Positions 18,365-28,081 of a stretch of DNA of 64,000 nucleotides are shown here, one piece after another (positions within the stretch are counted from its first letter, which is position 1; every line of letters begins with the position of its first letter). The stretch covers positions 2,011 to 66,010 of the forward strand of contig NZ_FOMK01000008.1 in the NCBI RefSeq assembly GCF_900112615.1, in the 5' to 3' direction. Both the position numbers and the translations under genes were made by a program. A model generated the notes under the pieces. It saw nothing but the letters and a program-made list of their open reading frames with translations. It had not been told where the DNA came from and did no database searches. This DNA comes from Chitinophaga sp. CF118. GTDB lineage: Bacteria > Bacteroidota > Bacteroidia > Chitinophagales > Chitinophagaceae.

Positions 18365-19429
18365 ATGGGCCAGCATAAAAACAGTAAATACTTTAAAGGA
18401 AATCTTCTTCCGGCGTTAGCCATACTATTATTTTTGGCGGCTTGCAGCAACGGGCAAAAGTCCTCCGGAGAAGATACAGATACTACCATCGCAGTACAAA
18501 CAGAAATTCTAACGGGTACACCATTCACCAGCGAAATAACCGTTAGCGGTACTATAGAAGGCAGTACGACTGTAAAGCTTGGCTTTATGGTGCCGGGCAA
18601 AATAAATCTTATATCAGGTAAAACAGGACAGTTTGTGACCCGGGGCCAGCTAATCGCCAGCCTTGATCCTACCAATTATGCGCTTAACAAGCAGCTTGCG
18701 GATTTGCAGCTAAATGAAGCAAACGATGAATACAGCCGTTTGAAACTCCTGCATGGCAGGGGGAGCCTTAGCGAAAGCGATTTTACAAAAACAGGCTTTT
18801 CACTACAAAGCGCGCAACTGAAACAAAAGCTTGAATTAAAAAACCTGAACGATACCAGACTTTATGCACCGATTGGTGGTGTATTACTGAGCAAACAGGC
18901 CGAAGTAGGCGAAATTATTAGCGCAGGCACGCCACTGTTTGTGGTGGCAGATATCCGCAAAGTAAAGGTGTTGGCATTTATACCCGAAGGTGAACTGAAT
19001 GGATTGCATATAGGGCAGGATGCCAATGTTAACATTACGGCATTGGATAAAACTATTACAGGTAAAATAACCGAAGTAGGGGCAGTGGCAGATGCTGCAT
19101 CAAGGGCTTTTATGGTAAAAATAGAAGTAGATAATGCTGACCTGCAGGTACGTCCCGGTATGGTTGCCGAAATCAACATTGCCATTAGTAGTCAAAAAAC
19201 AGGCATACAGTTGCCGGCAGAATGCATTATAAATGAATTGGGTAACCAACGTTATGTATACGTAGTTGATAAAGTAAGTCATAAAGCTTTCAAACGTAGA
19301 GTGAGCCTGGGTAAAATGATGGCTAACAAAATCGAAATCCTATCAGGTTTATCCCTTGGCGAAGAGGTTATTACATCTGGCCAAACCAAGCTTTCTGATG
19401 GTTCTTTAATCACAATCGTAAAGTACTAA
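18365..19429 (+). CDS. RND efflux membrane fusion protein (periplasmic adaptor)
   Basis: A 354-residue lipoprotein: hydrophobic signal, F-L-A-A-C lipobox (Cys27), then the AcrA/HlyD-type fold. The barrel-sandwich hybrid is seen in G-F-M-V-P-G-K-I and L-Y-A-P-I-G-G-V-L-L, with a short alpha-hairpin between (about 105-160); a beta-barrel (I-R-K-V-K-V-L-A-F-I-P-E-G-E) and a membrane-proximal domain (Y-V-Y-V-V-D, S-L-G-E-E-V-I-T-S-G) follow. It links the inner-membrane pump to the outer-membrane channel. The pump gene begins 5 bp after its stop codon. Cargo unknown; drugs, lipids and metals are all possible. Confidence 0.92.
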   Translation: MGQHKNSKYFKGNLLPALAILLFLAACSNGQKSSGEDTDTTIAVQTEILTGTPFTSEITVSGTIEGSTTVKLGFMVPGKINLISGKTGQFVTRGQLIASLDPTNYALNKQLADLQLNEANDEYSRLKLLHGRGSLSESDFTKTGFSLQSAQLKQKLELKNLNDTRLYAPIGGVLLSKQAEVGEIISAGTPLFVVADIRKVKVLAFIPEGELNGLHIGQDANVNITALDKTITGKITEVGAVADAASRAFMVKIEVDNADLQVRPGMVAEINIAISSQKTGIQLPAECIINELGNQRYVYVVDKVSHKAFKRRVSLGKMMANKIEILSGLSLGEEVITSGQTKLSDGSLITIVKY

Positions 19430-19434
19430 TCAAT

Positions 19435-22400
19435 ATGAATTTTATAGAAGCAGCACTTAAATATAAACAACTAACACTGGCCGTTCTGTTTATGCTTTTT
19501 ACGGTGGGAGTCAACTCGCTTCTGAATATGCCCCGTCGTGAGGATCCTAAAATCACCATCAGGACAGGCCTGGTGATGGCTACATTCCCGGGTGCATCAT
19601 CTACACAGGTAGAAGAACAGGTTACCAAAAAGCTGGAACAGTATCTTTTTCAATATGAAGAGGTCGATAAAACCAAAACTTATTCTACCTCTAAAGATGG
19701 TGTGGTAGTCATCAATGTGGAACTGGCTGAAAGTGTGAAACAGCCCGATATTTTCTGGAGCAAACTGAGGCACCAGCTACTGGTGTCCAAAGAAGTGGAT
19801 CTGCCGCAGGGTGTACAGGGGCCAATAGTGGATTCTGACTTTGGCGATACCGAAGCCATGGTGATAGCCCTGGAAAGTAACGATGCCAGCTACGAAGAAT
19901 TGAAAGGTTATAGTGAAAAGGTAGAAGAGCAGATCCGGACCATGAAAGAGGCTTCTAAAGTGAAACGTGTCGGTGAGCAGCAGGAAGAAGTGGTTGTATC
20001 GTCTACATCGGGAAAGCTATCCCAATATGGTATTAATGTAGGGCAGGTAACACAGGTACTGCAATCGCAGAATAGTATTAATGCTACCGGTGAAGTAAAG
20101 ACCAGCAGTAGTAAAACGCCCCTGTACACCAATGGTTATTTTCAAACCGAAACCGAACTAGCCAACCAGATTGTAGGTACATCGCCTGCCGGCTCACCGG
20201 TAAAACTGGGTGATGTGGCTACACTGAAAAGAGATTATGCAGCACCGGAAAGCATCATTACTGTAAATGGCAATAAGGCTATGCTGTTGTCTATACAAAT
20301 GCATGAAGGTAATAACATCGTAGATTTTGGCAAAGAGGTTGAAAAAAAGATAGCAGATGCAAAGAAACTGATACCATCAAATGTAAAAATTACCACGTTG
20401 GTATCGCAGCCCACACTGGTAAACGATAATATATCGCACTTTATTAAAGAATTTTTACTGGCGATACTATCAGTTATTGTAGTGGTTATCCTGCTATTGC
20501 CTTTCCGCATAGCATCAGTAGCGGCAATGGCGATACCTATGACGGTGGCCTTAACCTTTGCCATTTTAAACGTGCTGGGTATTGAGTTACACCAGGTATC
20601 GCTAGCAGGACTTATACTGGTGCTGGGTATGGTGGTAGATGATGCCATTGTAATTGCTGATAACTATGTGGAACTGCTTGATGAAGGGGTGGACCGCTGG
20701 ACGGCGGCATGGCGCAGCGCACATGATCTGCTTATTCCTGTGCTGGCCGCTACTGTTACCATTATAGCCTCATTTATGCCCATGGTGCTTATTAAAGGCT
20801 CTACCGGCGAGTTTATATTGACATTGCCAATTACGGTGGCCGTTGCGCTTATTGCATCATACTTTGTGGCTTTGTTCCTCACGCCTTTGCTTTGTTATAC
20901 TTTCATTAAAAAAGGATTACACCCTCAAACGGATGGACATACCTTATCCAAAGAAAAAAAATCGATCCTTACCTATATGCAGGATGGTTATAACGCTGCC
21001 CTGGGCTGGTGCATAAAGCACCCTGCACTTACCATACTTACCAGTGTTGCATTTGTGCTGCTCACAGGTCTGGTGTTTAAGCTGGGTGTACGTGAATTGT
21101 TCTTTCCCCCTGCAGAGCGTAACCAGTTTATAGTAGAATTATGGATGCCCACAGGTACCAGGCTGGAAAAGACCAATGCAGCTATTTTAAAAGCAGAGCA
21201 GTTGGTAAAGGGTGATAAAAGGGTCACTTCTTACGCTACGTTTACCGGTACATCGGCTCCAAGATTTTACTACAATTTTTCGCCCGAGGTACCTACCAGC
21301 AATTACGCACTGATTCTGATAAACACCACTACCGATGAAACCACCGAAGAAATGGCTGAAGAACTTACCGGCAAGGTAAAAGGGCTGGCACCTGATGGAA
21401 CATTCTTTGTAAAGCTAATGCAGCAGGGGACAGACTTAAAAGCACCGGTAGAAGTACGTATCATTGGAGAGGATGTTGCCCAATTAAAAAGCATAGCCAC
21501 TCAGGTAGGTGATATTTTAAAGAAGGCCAAAGGCAGCTGCCAGGTACGCAGTGATTTTGGTGAGGATTACTATGGGTTGCAGATAACTCCCAGAGAAGAT
21601 GCCGGACGACTCGGCTTTACCAGCGCAGACATTGCCCAGTCGGTGTACACAGGTTTTAGCGGCAACACCATCTCCACTATATACGAAGGCAGCAGTCCTG
21701 TAAATATTGTATTTCGTTTAAACGAGAACGCCCGTAGAAGTACATCGGACCTGCAAAACGTATACCTCACATCGCCAGTGAACAATGCCGAAATACCGCT
21801 AAGGCAAATAGCAGAATTGATACCGCAATGGCAGAGTGGAAAAATAATTCACCGCAACGGTGTAAAAACATTAACCGTGCAAAGCGAAACCAGGCCCCAT
21901 GTATTGCCGGCAGAACTGCTTGAAGAAGTAAGGCCGGCCATAAACAAGCTGAAACTGCCCAGCGGCTACCGTATAGAATATGGTGGTGAAGAGGGCGGAA
22001 AGGAAGATGTAGAAAATGATATGGTAACTGCTTTATCGATAAGCCTGGCACTGATATTCTTTATCCTGTTATTTCAGTTTAAAAACTTAAAAGAGGCATT
22101 GATTATAATGGCCACCATTCCATTGAGTTTGTTTGGTGCCATACTGGGCCTTGCGGTTACTGGCAACAACTTCAGCTTCACTGCATTCATCGGGCTTATC
22201 TCGCTGTCCGGTATCGTAGTGCGAAACGCTATTATCCTGATAGATTATACCAATATCCTGCTAAAGCAGGGCATGGATATAAAAACTGCAGCTATAGAAG
22301 CAGCAAAGCGCAGGCTGCGTCCCATTTTTCTTACTGCTATGGCGGCGGCAGTGGGTGTATTGCCCATGATTATTTCCAGATCGCCCATGTGGGCGCCATT

Positions 22401-22545
22401 GGCAAGCGTACTGGCCTTTGGGGTAGTGTGGAGCATGATCATGGCCCTGCTTACTGTACCTGTTATGTACATAGGTATAATCAACAATAAGGACAAAAAA
22501 GACATTTTAAAAAGCACAAAAAAAATTGTTCTGCATGAAGCTTAG
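19435..22545 (+). CDS. RND superfamily efflux transporter permease
   Basis: A 1036-residue inner-membrane pump of normal HAE-family length. It has a first helix near residues 10-30, a large periplasmic loop, helices 2-6 (about 335-490), a second periplasmic loop and helices 8-12 (about 860-1020). The proton-relay Asp pair is present as V-V-D402-D403-A-I-V-I-A-D-N, equal to Asp407/Asp408 of AcrB. The start M-N-F-I-E-A-A-L-K is typical for this subgroup, and R-R-E-D-P-K-I-T-I-R-T-G is the usual early motif. It exports its cargo with the adaptor before it and the TolC-like protein after it. Cargo is not deducible; HAE1-like sequence suggests organic compounds rather than metals. Confidence 0.94.
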   Translation: MNFIEAALKYKQLTLAVLFMLFTVGVNSLLNMPRREDPKITIRTGLVMATFPGASSTQVEEQVTKKLEQYLFQYEEVDKTKTYSTSKDGVVVINVELAESVKQPDIFWSKLRHQLLVSKEVDLPQGVQGPIVDSDFGDTEAMVIALESNDASYEELKGYSEKVEEQIRTMKEASKVKRVGEQQEEVVVSSTSGKLSQYGINVGQVTQVLQSQNSINATGEVKTSSSKTPLYTNGYFQTETELANQIVGTSPAGSPVKLGDVATLKRDYAAPESIITVNGNKAMLLSIQMHEGNNIVDFGKEVEKKIADAKKLIPSNVKITTLVSQPTLVNDNISHFIKEFLLAILSVIVVVILLLPFRIASVAAMAIPMTVALTFAILNVLGIELHQVSLAGLILVLGMVVDDAIVIADNYVELLDEGVDRWTAAWRSAHDLLIPVLAATVTIIASFMPMVLIKGSTGEFILTLPITVAVALIASYFVALFLTPLLCYTFIKKGLHPQTDGHTLSKEKKSILTYMQDGYNAALGWCIKHPALTILTSVAFVLLTGLVFKLGVRELFFPPAERNQFIVELWMPTGTRLEKTNAAILKAEQLVKGDKRVTSYATFTGTSAPRFYYNFSPEVPTSNYALILINTTTDETTEEMAEELTGKVKGLAPDGTFFVKLMQQGTDLKAPVEVRIIGEDVAQLKSIATQVGDILKKAKGSCQVRSDFGEDYYGLQITPREDAGRLGFTSADIAQSVYTGFSGNTISTIYEGSSPVNIVFRLNENARRSTSDLQNVYLTSPVNNAEIPLRQIAELIPQWQSGKIIHRNGVKTLTVQSETRPHVLPAELLEEVRPAINKLKLPSGYRIEYGGEEGGKEDVENDMVTALSISLALIFFILLFQFKNLKEALIIMATIPLSLFGAILGLAVTGNNFSFTAFIGLISLSGIVVRNAIILIDYTNILLKQGMDIKTAAIEAAKRRLRPIFLTAMAAAVGVLPMIISRSPMWAPLASVLAFGVVWSMIMALLTVPVMYIGIINNKDKKDILKSTKKIVLHEA

Positions 22546-23860
22546 TATAAAAAGCGGGTTACTGTTATTGGCCTTCATTCTTCCGGGATTTTCCCGCTTG
22601 TCGGCTCAGACAAGCTCCGGATATTCTTTGCAACAGTTGATAGATGCTGCGATGAATAATAGCCACCTGCTTTCCATCAGAGAATACCAGGTGCAGGAAA
22701 AAATGAGTAAGCTAAAAGAAGATGAAATTAAAAGATATCCTTCCGCCACTCTGGACGGGAGTTATCAATATAATTTCAGTCTGCCTGAAATAACCATACC
22801 TGCCGGAACAATAGAAACGGGTAATCCGTTGCTGCCTTCAGAAGATAGAAAATTTACTGTGGGCGAAAAGAGTACTTACAATGTAGGGTTCAATATTTAT
22901 CAGCCCATCACACAGCAATTTAAAATGAATACGGGGCTGTCTATTGATAGAACTGATATAAAACTGGGGCAAAAAGAAAAAGAAAAAACGGCATTGCAGA
23001 TGCAACTGGCCATTGAGCAATTGTATTACGGGGCACTCATTGCCCAAAAGCAGATCGAAGGTACAATGGCAAGACTGGAACTGGTACAGGCCAGACTGTA
23101 CGATGCTGAAAGTGCACTGGCAGCGGGAAAAACTACAGGAGTAAACCTTTCCGGCTTGCGGGCAGGCATATCCGGCGAAGAGCAAAACCTGTTAAAACTC
23201 GACATTCAGGTAGAGGACTATTTAACGGAACTGGGAAGGCTTACCAACCTTCATGTTTTAAAACTACAAGCCGCAGAACCAGGCAATATGATGGTTAACC
23301 CTGTGGATGAGTATAAGCTTGCAGCCATTAGCAATCCTGATATGGAAATAGCACGTCTGTATAAAGAGAAAGCCCTTCTGGGAATAAAAGCAGCCAAGCA
23401 AAGTAACCTGCCGGATTTTGGTGTGATAGCGGGCTACTATGTGCAGAAAGGCAGCGCTGTATTGCCAGGTAACAGCCCCTATGTGGGCCTTAGCATGAAA
23501 TGGAATATACAAGACCTTTTTTCCAATAAGCAGGTGCAGAATCAAAGACAATACCAGCTAAAACAGGCCGAAGAAACCATCGCCTATACACAACAACAGG
23601 TAGAAAGCGATATTGATAAAGCATGGCGCAAGGTGAAACAATCGGATGCCATGATAATCGCAGCTCAAAAACTGGCAGGCTACCGCAAGGAGGTGCTCAA
23701 AGAACAGCAGGACAGGCAGGCAACCGGGCTGGATATGAAAACCGTTCTGCTGGAAGCAAAGTCGCAACTGGCCGAGGCCGAAGCAGATCTATATGCGGCA
23801 CAGTTGTCGAAGGTACTGGCCATTGCAGCACTTAGAAATCTGGCGGGTCAAACAAAGTAA
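22535..23860 (+). CDS. TolC family outer-membrane efflux protein
   Basis: A 441-residue protein with a signal peptide ending at S-A-Q. Two repeats of long helical coiled-coil pairs are seen (E-Y-Q-V-Q-E-K-M-S-K-L-K and Q-Q-V-E-S-D-I-D-K-A-W-R-K-V) with beta strands between, as in TolC/OprM. The ATG at 22535 overlaps the last 11 nt of the pump gene and gives a standard signal peptide; a TTG at 22526 is less likely. The overlap suggests coupled translation. It forms the outer-membrane exit duct of the RND pump. It lacks a lipobox, so it is an integral barrel rather than a lipid-anchored OprM type. Confidence 0.9.
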   Translation: MKLSIKSGLLLLAFILPGFSRLSAQTSSGYSLQQLIDAAMNNSHLLSIREYQVQEKMSKLKEDEIKRYPSATLDGSYQYNFSLPEITIPAGTIETGNPLLPSEDRKFTVGEKSTYNVGFNIYQPITQQFKMNTGLSIDRTDIKLGQKEKEKTALQMQLAIEQLYYGALIAQKQIEGTMARLELVQARLYDAESALAAGKTTGVNLSGLRAGISGEEQNLLKLDIQVEDYLTELGRLTNLHVLKLQAAEPGNMMVNPVDEYKLAAISNPDMEIARLYKEKALLGIKAAKQSNLPDFGVIAGYYVQKGSAVLPGNSPYVGLSMKWNIQDLFSNKQVQNQRQYQLKQAEETIAYTQQQVESDIDKAWRKVKQSDAMIIAAQKLAGYRKEVLKEQQDRQATGLDMKTVLLEAKSQLAEAEADLYAAQLSKVLAIAALRNLAGQTK

Positions 23861-23932
23861 TTAACATAGGAACAGAGTGAATTTTAATATGGCAGTGATG
23901 GAAAGCAAGCATCATTGAATAACTATATGATA

Positions 23933-24550
23933 ATGAAAAACAAATTTCTTATTACATTCCTTTGTATTGGTACTTCGCTTATAGCTAAAGCACAAACACA
24001 AAGTGACAGTTCAAATTGGGTTATAGACTTTGGGGGTTCAGTAGGGCTTTTTATCCCGTTCAACCAGGTAAACGGTGAAGAAATGTTAATTGGTACTAAT
24101 TCGACAACTTCAATACAGTTCAATTATAAAAGACACTTTTTTGCCCGGTTACAGTTTGGGGAACTATCTGCCGACTTTAAATATAAAACTACTCTCGGAT
24201 CCTTAAAATCAGAAATTAATTCCAATACAAACAGCCTTAACCTGGCACTGGATATCGGATACCAGTCCAGGTTACGTAAATGGCAACCACTTGTTTATGC
24301 AGGTGCAGGCCCATCCTATGTTACTATACCTGCTATGACATATGATGTGGATACCAATACCGCACGTTACACTACCAATTCGAGTATGCAACTATATATG
24401 AATGCAGGTGCGGGGGTGAATTACTATCTATCAAAATCGGTCATCCTTGTGTTCGAATTACAAACATCGACTATACTCAATCTTCCTCAAAAACCAAGTG
24501 CAAACCTTACCGGTATCAGTGCACTTGTAAATATTAAAATCACTTTATAG
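23933..24550 (+). CDS. Hypothetical outer-membrane beta-barrel protein
   Basis: About 205 residues: signal peptide (M-K-N-K-F-L-I-T-F-L, cleavage after A-K-A), then alternating hydrophobic strands with many aromatic ends (F-N-Y-K-R-H-F-F-A-R-L-Q-F-G, Y-A-G-A-G-P-S-Y), like a small eight-stranded barrel of the OmpA/OmpW type. The start is uncertain; ATGs at 23927 and 23933 both work, and a TTG lies further upstream. It lies 72 bp after the TolC-like gene and 15 bp before the DUF2147 gene, so it may share the efflux transcript. Function unknown. Confidence 0.72.
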   Translation: MKNKFLITFLCIGTSLIAKAQTQSDSSNWVIDFGGSVGLFIPFNQVNGEEMLIGTNSTTSIQFNYKRHFFARLQFGELSADFKYKTTLGSLKSEINSNTNSLNLALDIGYQSRLRKWQPLVYAGAGPSYVTIPAMTYDVDTNTARYTTNSSMQLYMNAGAGVNYYLSKSVILVFELQTSTILNLPQKPSANLTGISALVNIKITL

Positions 24551-24565
24551 TTAAAATCAAATATC

Positions 24566-24940
24566 ATGTTTAAACATTTTCTTATTACCACAGCAGTTTT
24601 AGTATTTTTCAGCATTAACACCTGGGCACAACAGCCTGCCTTAGTTGGCAAGTGGCTAACTCCCGATAAGGATAAAATAGAATTTTATATCGAAGGACAA
24701 ACGATTACCGGCAAGCAGATCAGCACAGAAACGGAAAAGGACAAAAAGAACAATAATAAAATTATAGCCACAGCGCTTAAAGCTACCGGCCCGCTGGTTT
24801 TTGAAGGAACGATCATTGACCCCAAAGACAATAAAACATACAAAGGCCGCTTTATTATAAATGAGGCCGGAACAGAAGTTGAGCTAAAAGTAAAATGGGG
24901 ATTTTTGAGTTTTAACGAAACATGGAAAAGGGTAAAGTAA
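24566..24940 (+). CDS. DUF2147-like secreted protein
   Basis: A 124-residue exported protein with a signal peptide ending at W-A-Q. The mature part starts L-V-G-K-W-L-T-P-D-K-D-K-I-E-F-Y and continues with a D-P-K-D-N-K-T-Y-K-G-R-F motif, the pattern of DUF2147 (lipocalin-like single-domain envelope proteins). These are often about 120-150 residues and of unknown role, frequently near efflux or stress genes. It lies between the barrel protein and the sensor kinase. Confidence 0.7.
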   Translation: MFKHFLITTAVLVFFSINTWAQQPALVGKWLTPDKDKIEFYIEGQTITGKQISTETEKDKKNNNKIIATALKATGPLVFEGTIIDPKDNKTYKGRFIINEAGTEVELKVKWGFLSFNETWKRVK

Positions 24941-24962
24941 CTAAAGTTATTTATTTTAGCAG

Positions 24963-26006
24963 ATGCATAAACATAGCTACAGGTTATTCCGGTTGTATGG
25001 TTATCCAGGATTTGGGGTAGTACTGTACCTGATCATGGTACTGATTAATCCATACGAGCGCGTTTATAATAGCTGGCGCTTTTATACCATGCCCGATTTT
25101 GTCCTGGAATTTTCATTTAGTGTTGCTTATTCAACATTATTATTTGAAACAGGTATCCAGCTAACAGCGCTACTCAATAAATGGTATCCCTGGGGGAATC
25201 GCATTAAAAGCAGGTTTGGTATTCAGTTTTTATTGCACATTACTATTATTTATATTATACTGAACTTGTTTTTTAAATTCCAGTTCCCGGCTCATTTTGA
25301 TTACGATGAACTAATGTTAAGACAGACCGTTATTATTGGTATCATATTCGCCATACTGATAACGGCTGTTTTTGCTGCGGAATATTTCTTTCACAAATGG
25401 AACGATGCCAACCTGCAATCCCTGGAAATGGCACAGCATACCACGCAGGCACAGCTTGAAGCGCTCAAGTTACAGCTTGATCCGCATTTCCTGTTTAACA
25501 ACCTTAGCATTGTTACCGCATTGATAGAAGACCAGCCAGCAACAGCAGTTTCCTACATTGCCAAACTATCATCCATCTACCGGTATATGCTCACAAACAG
25601 AATGCAGAATGTGATTCCTGTAACAGAAGAACTGGAATTTATTAAAGCGTATCTGTTTTTGTATGAGATCAGGTATGGAGAAGGTATTAAAGTTAATATT
25701 GAGGAAAATAAGGAGGCATTCCGTTTAGGTCTTCCACCTTTAACATTACAGTTGCTGATTGAAAATGCCATTAAGCATAATGTGTTTAGCACGGAGTCGC
25801 CCCTTAACATTCATATATATTTTCCGGACGAAAAATCAATGGTAGTAGAAAATAATAAAATGCCCAAAATGATGAAGGAACCGGGTACGAACATGGGACT
25901 TAAAAATATCAGGGAACGATACCATTTGATGAACCAAAAAGCACCAGTTATATTGGATGATGAACACTTTTTCAAGGTAGAGATTTCATTGATAACTGTC
26001 GAATAA
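24963..26006 (+). CDS. LytS-type sensor histidine kinase
   Basis: A 347-residue membrane protein. Four hydrophobic helices lie at about 15-32, 47-68, 86-106 and 121-141, followed by a short coiled coil and the His_kinase (PF06580) domain, with the phospho-acceptor His175 in L-D-P-H-F-L-F-N-N-L. An N-box (L-I-E-N-A-I-K-H-N) and a G-L-K-N-I-R-E-R motif follow. No separate sensor domain is seen, so the signal is probably sensed in the membrane. The response regulator starts 18 bp downstream, making a pair. Position after the RND genes suggests it reports on envelope stress or pump substrates. Confidence 0.9.
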   Translation: MHKHSYRLFRLYGYPGFGVVLYLIMVLINPYERVYNSWRFYTMPDFVLEFSFSVAYSTLLFETGIQLTALLNKWYPWGNRIKSRFGIQFLLHITIIYIILNLFFKFQFPAHFDYDELMLRQTVIIGIIFAILITAVFAAEYFFHKWNDANLQSLEMAQHTTQAQLEALKLQLDPHFLFNNLSIVTALIEDQPATAVSYIAKLSSIYRYMLTNRMQNVIPVTEELEFIKAYLFLYEIRYGEGIKVNIEENKEAFRLGLPPLTLQLLIENAIKHNVFSTESPLNIHIYFPDEKSMVVENNKMPKMMKEPGTNMGLKNIRERYHLMNQKAPVILDDEHFFKVEISLITVE

Positions 26007-26024
26007 CTATTTAATAAAGCGCGT

Positions 26025-26792
26025 ATGACAAGTGTTTTAATCATAGAAGATGAGCTTCCTAATATTATAAGGCTTGAAAAGATGCTTTCACTTTTAGACA
26101 GTGAAATTACTATTACGGCAAAACTTCAAACAGTGCAGGATAGTATCAAATGGTTGAAAGAGCATCAACAGCCAGATGTTATCTTTATGGATATCATGCT
26201 TACTGATGGGTTAAGCTTTGAAATTTTTAATCATGTTACAATCACAGTCCCTGTCATATTCGTGACTGCTTATGATGAATATGCGCTTAAGGCTTTTGAA
26301 GTAAATGGTGTTGATTATCTGCTGAAACCATTGGAAGCTGATAAGTTGGCAAAGAGCCTCCGCAAAGCAAAGTCCATTATTGGGGCCGGAAGTGATGCCA
26401 GTATATTGCAGCTTATTAAAAACATGCAGGCAAAACAACAAATATATCGCACACGTTTTTTAATTGCATATCGCGACAGGCATATTCTGATAATGGGGGA
26501 GGATATTGCTTATTTCACTTCAGAAAATAAAGCAACATTTCTTACAACATATACCTCTCAGCGATTTATGGTAGACCAGACTTTAGAAATACTAGAGAAA
26601 GAACTTGACCCCGAAGTTTTTTTCAGGGTAAGCCGCCAGGTTATTGTTTCTTTAAAATCTATCAGGAATATCCATCAAACTTTTAATGGTCAACTAAAAA
26701 TTGAACTTTCTCCAGCTTTAGATGAAAGTGTAGTGTTGAGCAGGGAAAAATCGAACCAATTGAAAAAATGGTTGGGCCAGTCCGGGTTGTAA
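26025..26792 (+). CDS. LytTR family response regulator
   Basis: A 255-residue protein with an N-terminal receiver domain (acidic E8-D9-E10, phospho-acceptor Asp56 in F-M-D-I-M-L, Lys in L-L-K-P-L) and a C-terminal LytTR DNA-binding domain from about residue 145 (R-T-R-F-L-I-A-Y, Y-F-T-S-E-N-K, F-F-R-V-S-R-Q-V-I-V). It is paired with the kinase before it. LytTR domains bind short direct repeats; the repeat cluster at 18281-18314, upstream of the pump genes, is a candidate site. An imperfect terminator follows. Confidence 0.92.
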   Translation: MTSVLIIEDELPNIIRLEKMLSLLDSEITITAKLQTVQDSIKWLKEHQQPDVIFMDIMLTDGLSFEIFNHVTITVPVIFVTAYDEYALKAFEVNGVDYLLKPLEADKLAKSLRKAKSIIGAGSDASILQLIKNMQAKQQIYRTRFLIAYRDRHILIMGEDIAYFTSENKATFLTTYTSQRFMVDQTLEILEKELDPEVFFRVSRQVIVSLKSIRNIHQTFNGQLKIELSPALDESVVLSREKSNQLKKWLGQSGL

Positions 26793-26835
26793 TCTGCAAT
26801 GGCTGTCAATGATAACATCCCGGAAGGGCATATAA

Positions 26836-26868
26836 AAAAGGAGCCGACCTTTTTGGTCAGCCCCTTTT
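26836..26868. terminator. Imperfect terminator between convergent genes
   Basis: Arms AAAAGGAGCCGACC (26836-26849) and GGTCAGCCCCTTTT (26855-26868) pair with two mismatches around a T5 loop. The A/T ends allow use in both directions. Confidence 0.65.
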
Positions 26869-26899
26869 AAATACAGTCCTGATGTATTAAATGCAGCAT

Positions 26900-28081
26900 T
26901 TAGTTTGATGTAACACGGTATACACTGTTCCCGGTATTGGATACAACGTACACTTCTCCGCTTTCAGTTTCCCCGAAATCCACTATTCCTGTCGGAGAAA
27001 GTGTTTGAGTAGTAACACTCCATCCGGAGCCATTAGGAACAATCTTATAAAAAATACCTGAATAGAAATCGGCACTCAGGTAACAGCCCTGCAAAGCCGG
27101 GTATGTGGTGCCCCTGTAAACCACTCCTCCTGTAATACTCGCAGCAGGATTCTGTGTGGCATAAGCATGCACAGGGAAGATATAATTTGTTCCCGTACAT
27201 CCCGAAGAGTTATATGTGGCGTTACCTTCATAACAGCGCCATCCGTAATTAGTTCCTGAAGTGGCAGCTGCCGAGCGGAAATTAATTTCTTCCCACGAAT
27301 CCTGCCCTACATCACCAATCCACATATCCTGGGTGGCTTTATCAAAGCTCCAGCGGTAGGGGTTACGCAGCCCGTAAGCATATACTTCATTTGAAAAAGG
27401 ATTACCCGCAGGAATAGTATAATATGGAGCAGAGGTAGATGTATTAACAGCCAAACGTAATATTTTACCCAGCAACACAGAAGTATTCTGCGCATTGTTG
27501 GGTACATCACCACTACCGCCACCATCACCGGTAGATAAATACAGGTATCCATCAATACCGAAGTGAAGCTCTCCTCCATTGTGGTTTGAATTGGTAGGAT
27601 GCGGGATGGTTAGTACGATCACTTTTGATGCAGCGTCCAGCGTATTCGGACTACCACTGTTTACATGATACCTCGCAAGTTCAAGGTTGCCTGCCGTATT
27701 GGTATAATAAACATAAACAAACCCATTCGTTGAATAGTTAGGGTGAAAGGCCATACTGAGCAAACCTCTTTCACCACTGGTACTCACATTTGATACGGTG
27801 CCAAATACAGAAAGAAAATTAAACGTAGAATCATATACTCTTATAGTGCCTGCTTTCTGCACAATAAAAATACGCTTACGGCCATCACCTGCATGCACAA
27901 ACTGCATAGGAGCACTTAAACCGGAAGTAATAACCGACGTCAGTGATATCTGAGGTGCCGCAGCCACAGCCAGTTCCTTTTTAATAATGTTATCTTCTTC
28001 TGTTTTACAGCTTAGCATTAAAACTGTCATAAGGGCTACAGACAATAGCTGTCCGGGAAATACGCTTAATAGATTTTTCAT
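26900..28081 (-). CDS. PQQ-dependent sugar dehydrogenase-like lipoprotein (GSDH family)
   Basis: A 393-residue lipoprotein (L-M-L-S-C lipobox, Cys25). The rest is one six-bladed propeller of the glucose/sorbosone dehydrogenase family: G-E-R-G-L-L-S-M-A-F-H-P (103-113), N-H-N-G-G-E-L-H-F-G (166-175, with the catalytic-type His167), S-T-G-D-G-G-G-S-G-D (183-192) and Y-G-L-R-N-P-Y-R-W-S-F-D (236-247). The family oxidises sugars or related alcohols with PQQ, and some members are only structural. The gene is alone, with no cytochrome next to it, although the minus-strand cytochrome fusion at 9812 has a related propeller. Substrate unknown. Confidence 0.87.
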   Translation of the reverse strand: MKNLLSVFPGQLLSVALMTVLMLSCKTEEDNIIKKELAVAAAPQISLTSVITSGLSAPMQFVHAGDGRKRIFIVQKAGTIRVYDSTFNFLSVFGTVSNVSTSGERGLLSMAFHPNYSTNGFVYVYYTNTAGNLELARYHVNSGSPNTLDAASKVIVLTIPHPTNSNHNGGELHFGIDGYLYLSTGDGGGSGDVPNNAQNTSVLLGKILRLAVNTSTSAPYYTIPAGNPFSNEVYAYGLRNPYRWSFDKATQDMWIGDVGQDSWEEINFRSAAATSGTNYGWRCYEGNATYNSSGCTGTNYIFPVHAYATQNPAASITGGVVYRGTTYPALQGCYLSADFYSGIFYKIVPNGSGWSVTTQTLSPTGIVDFGETESGEVYVVSNTGNSVYRVTSN

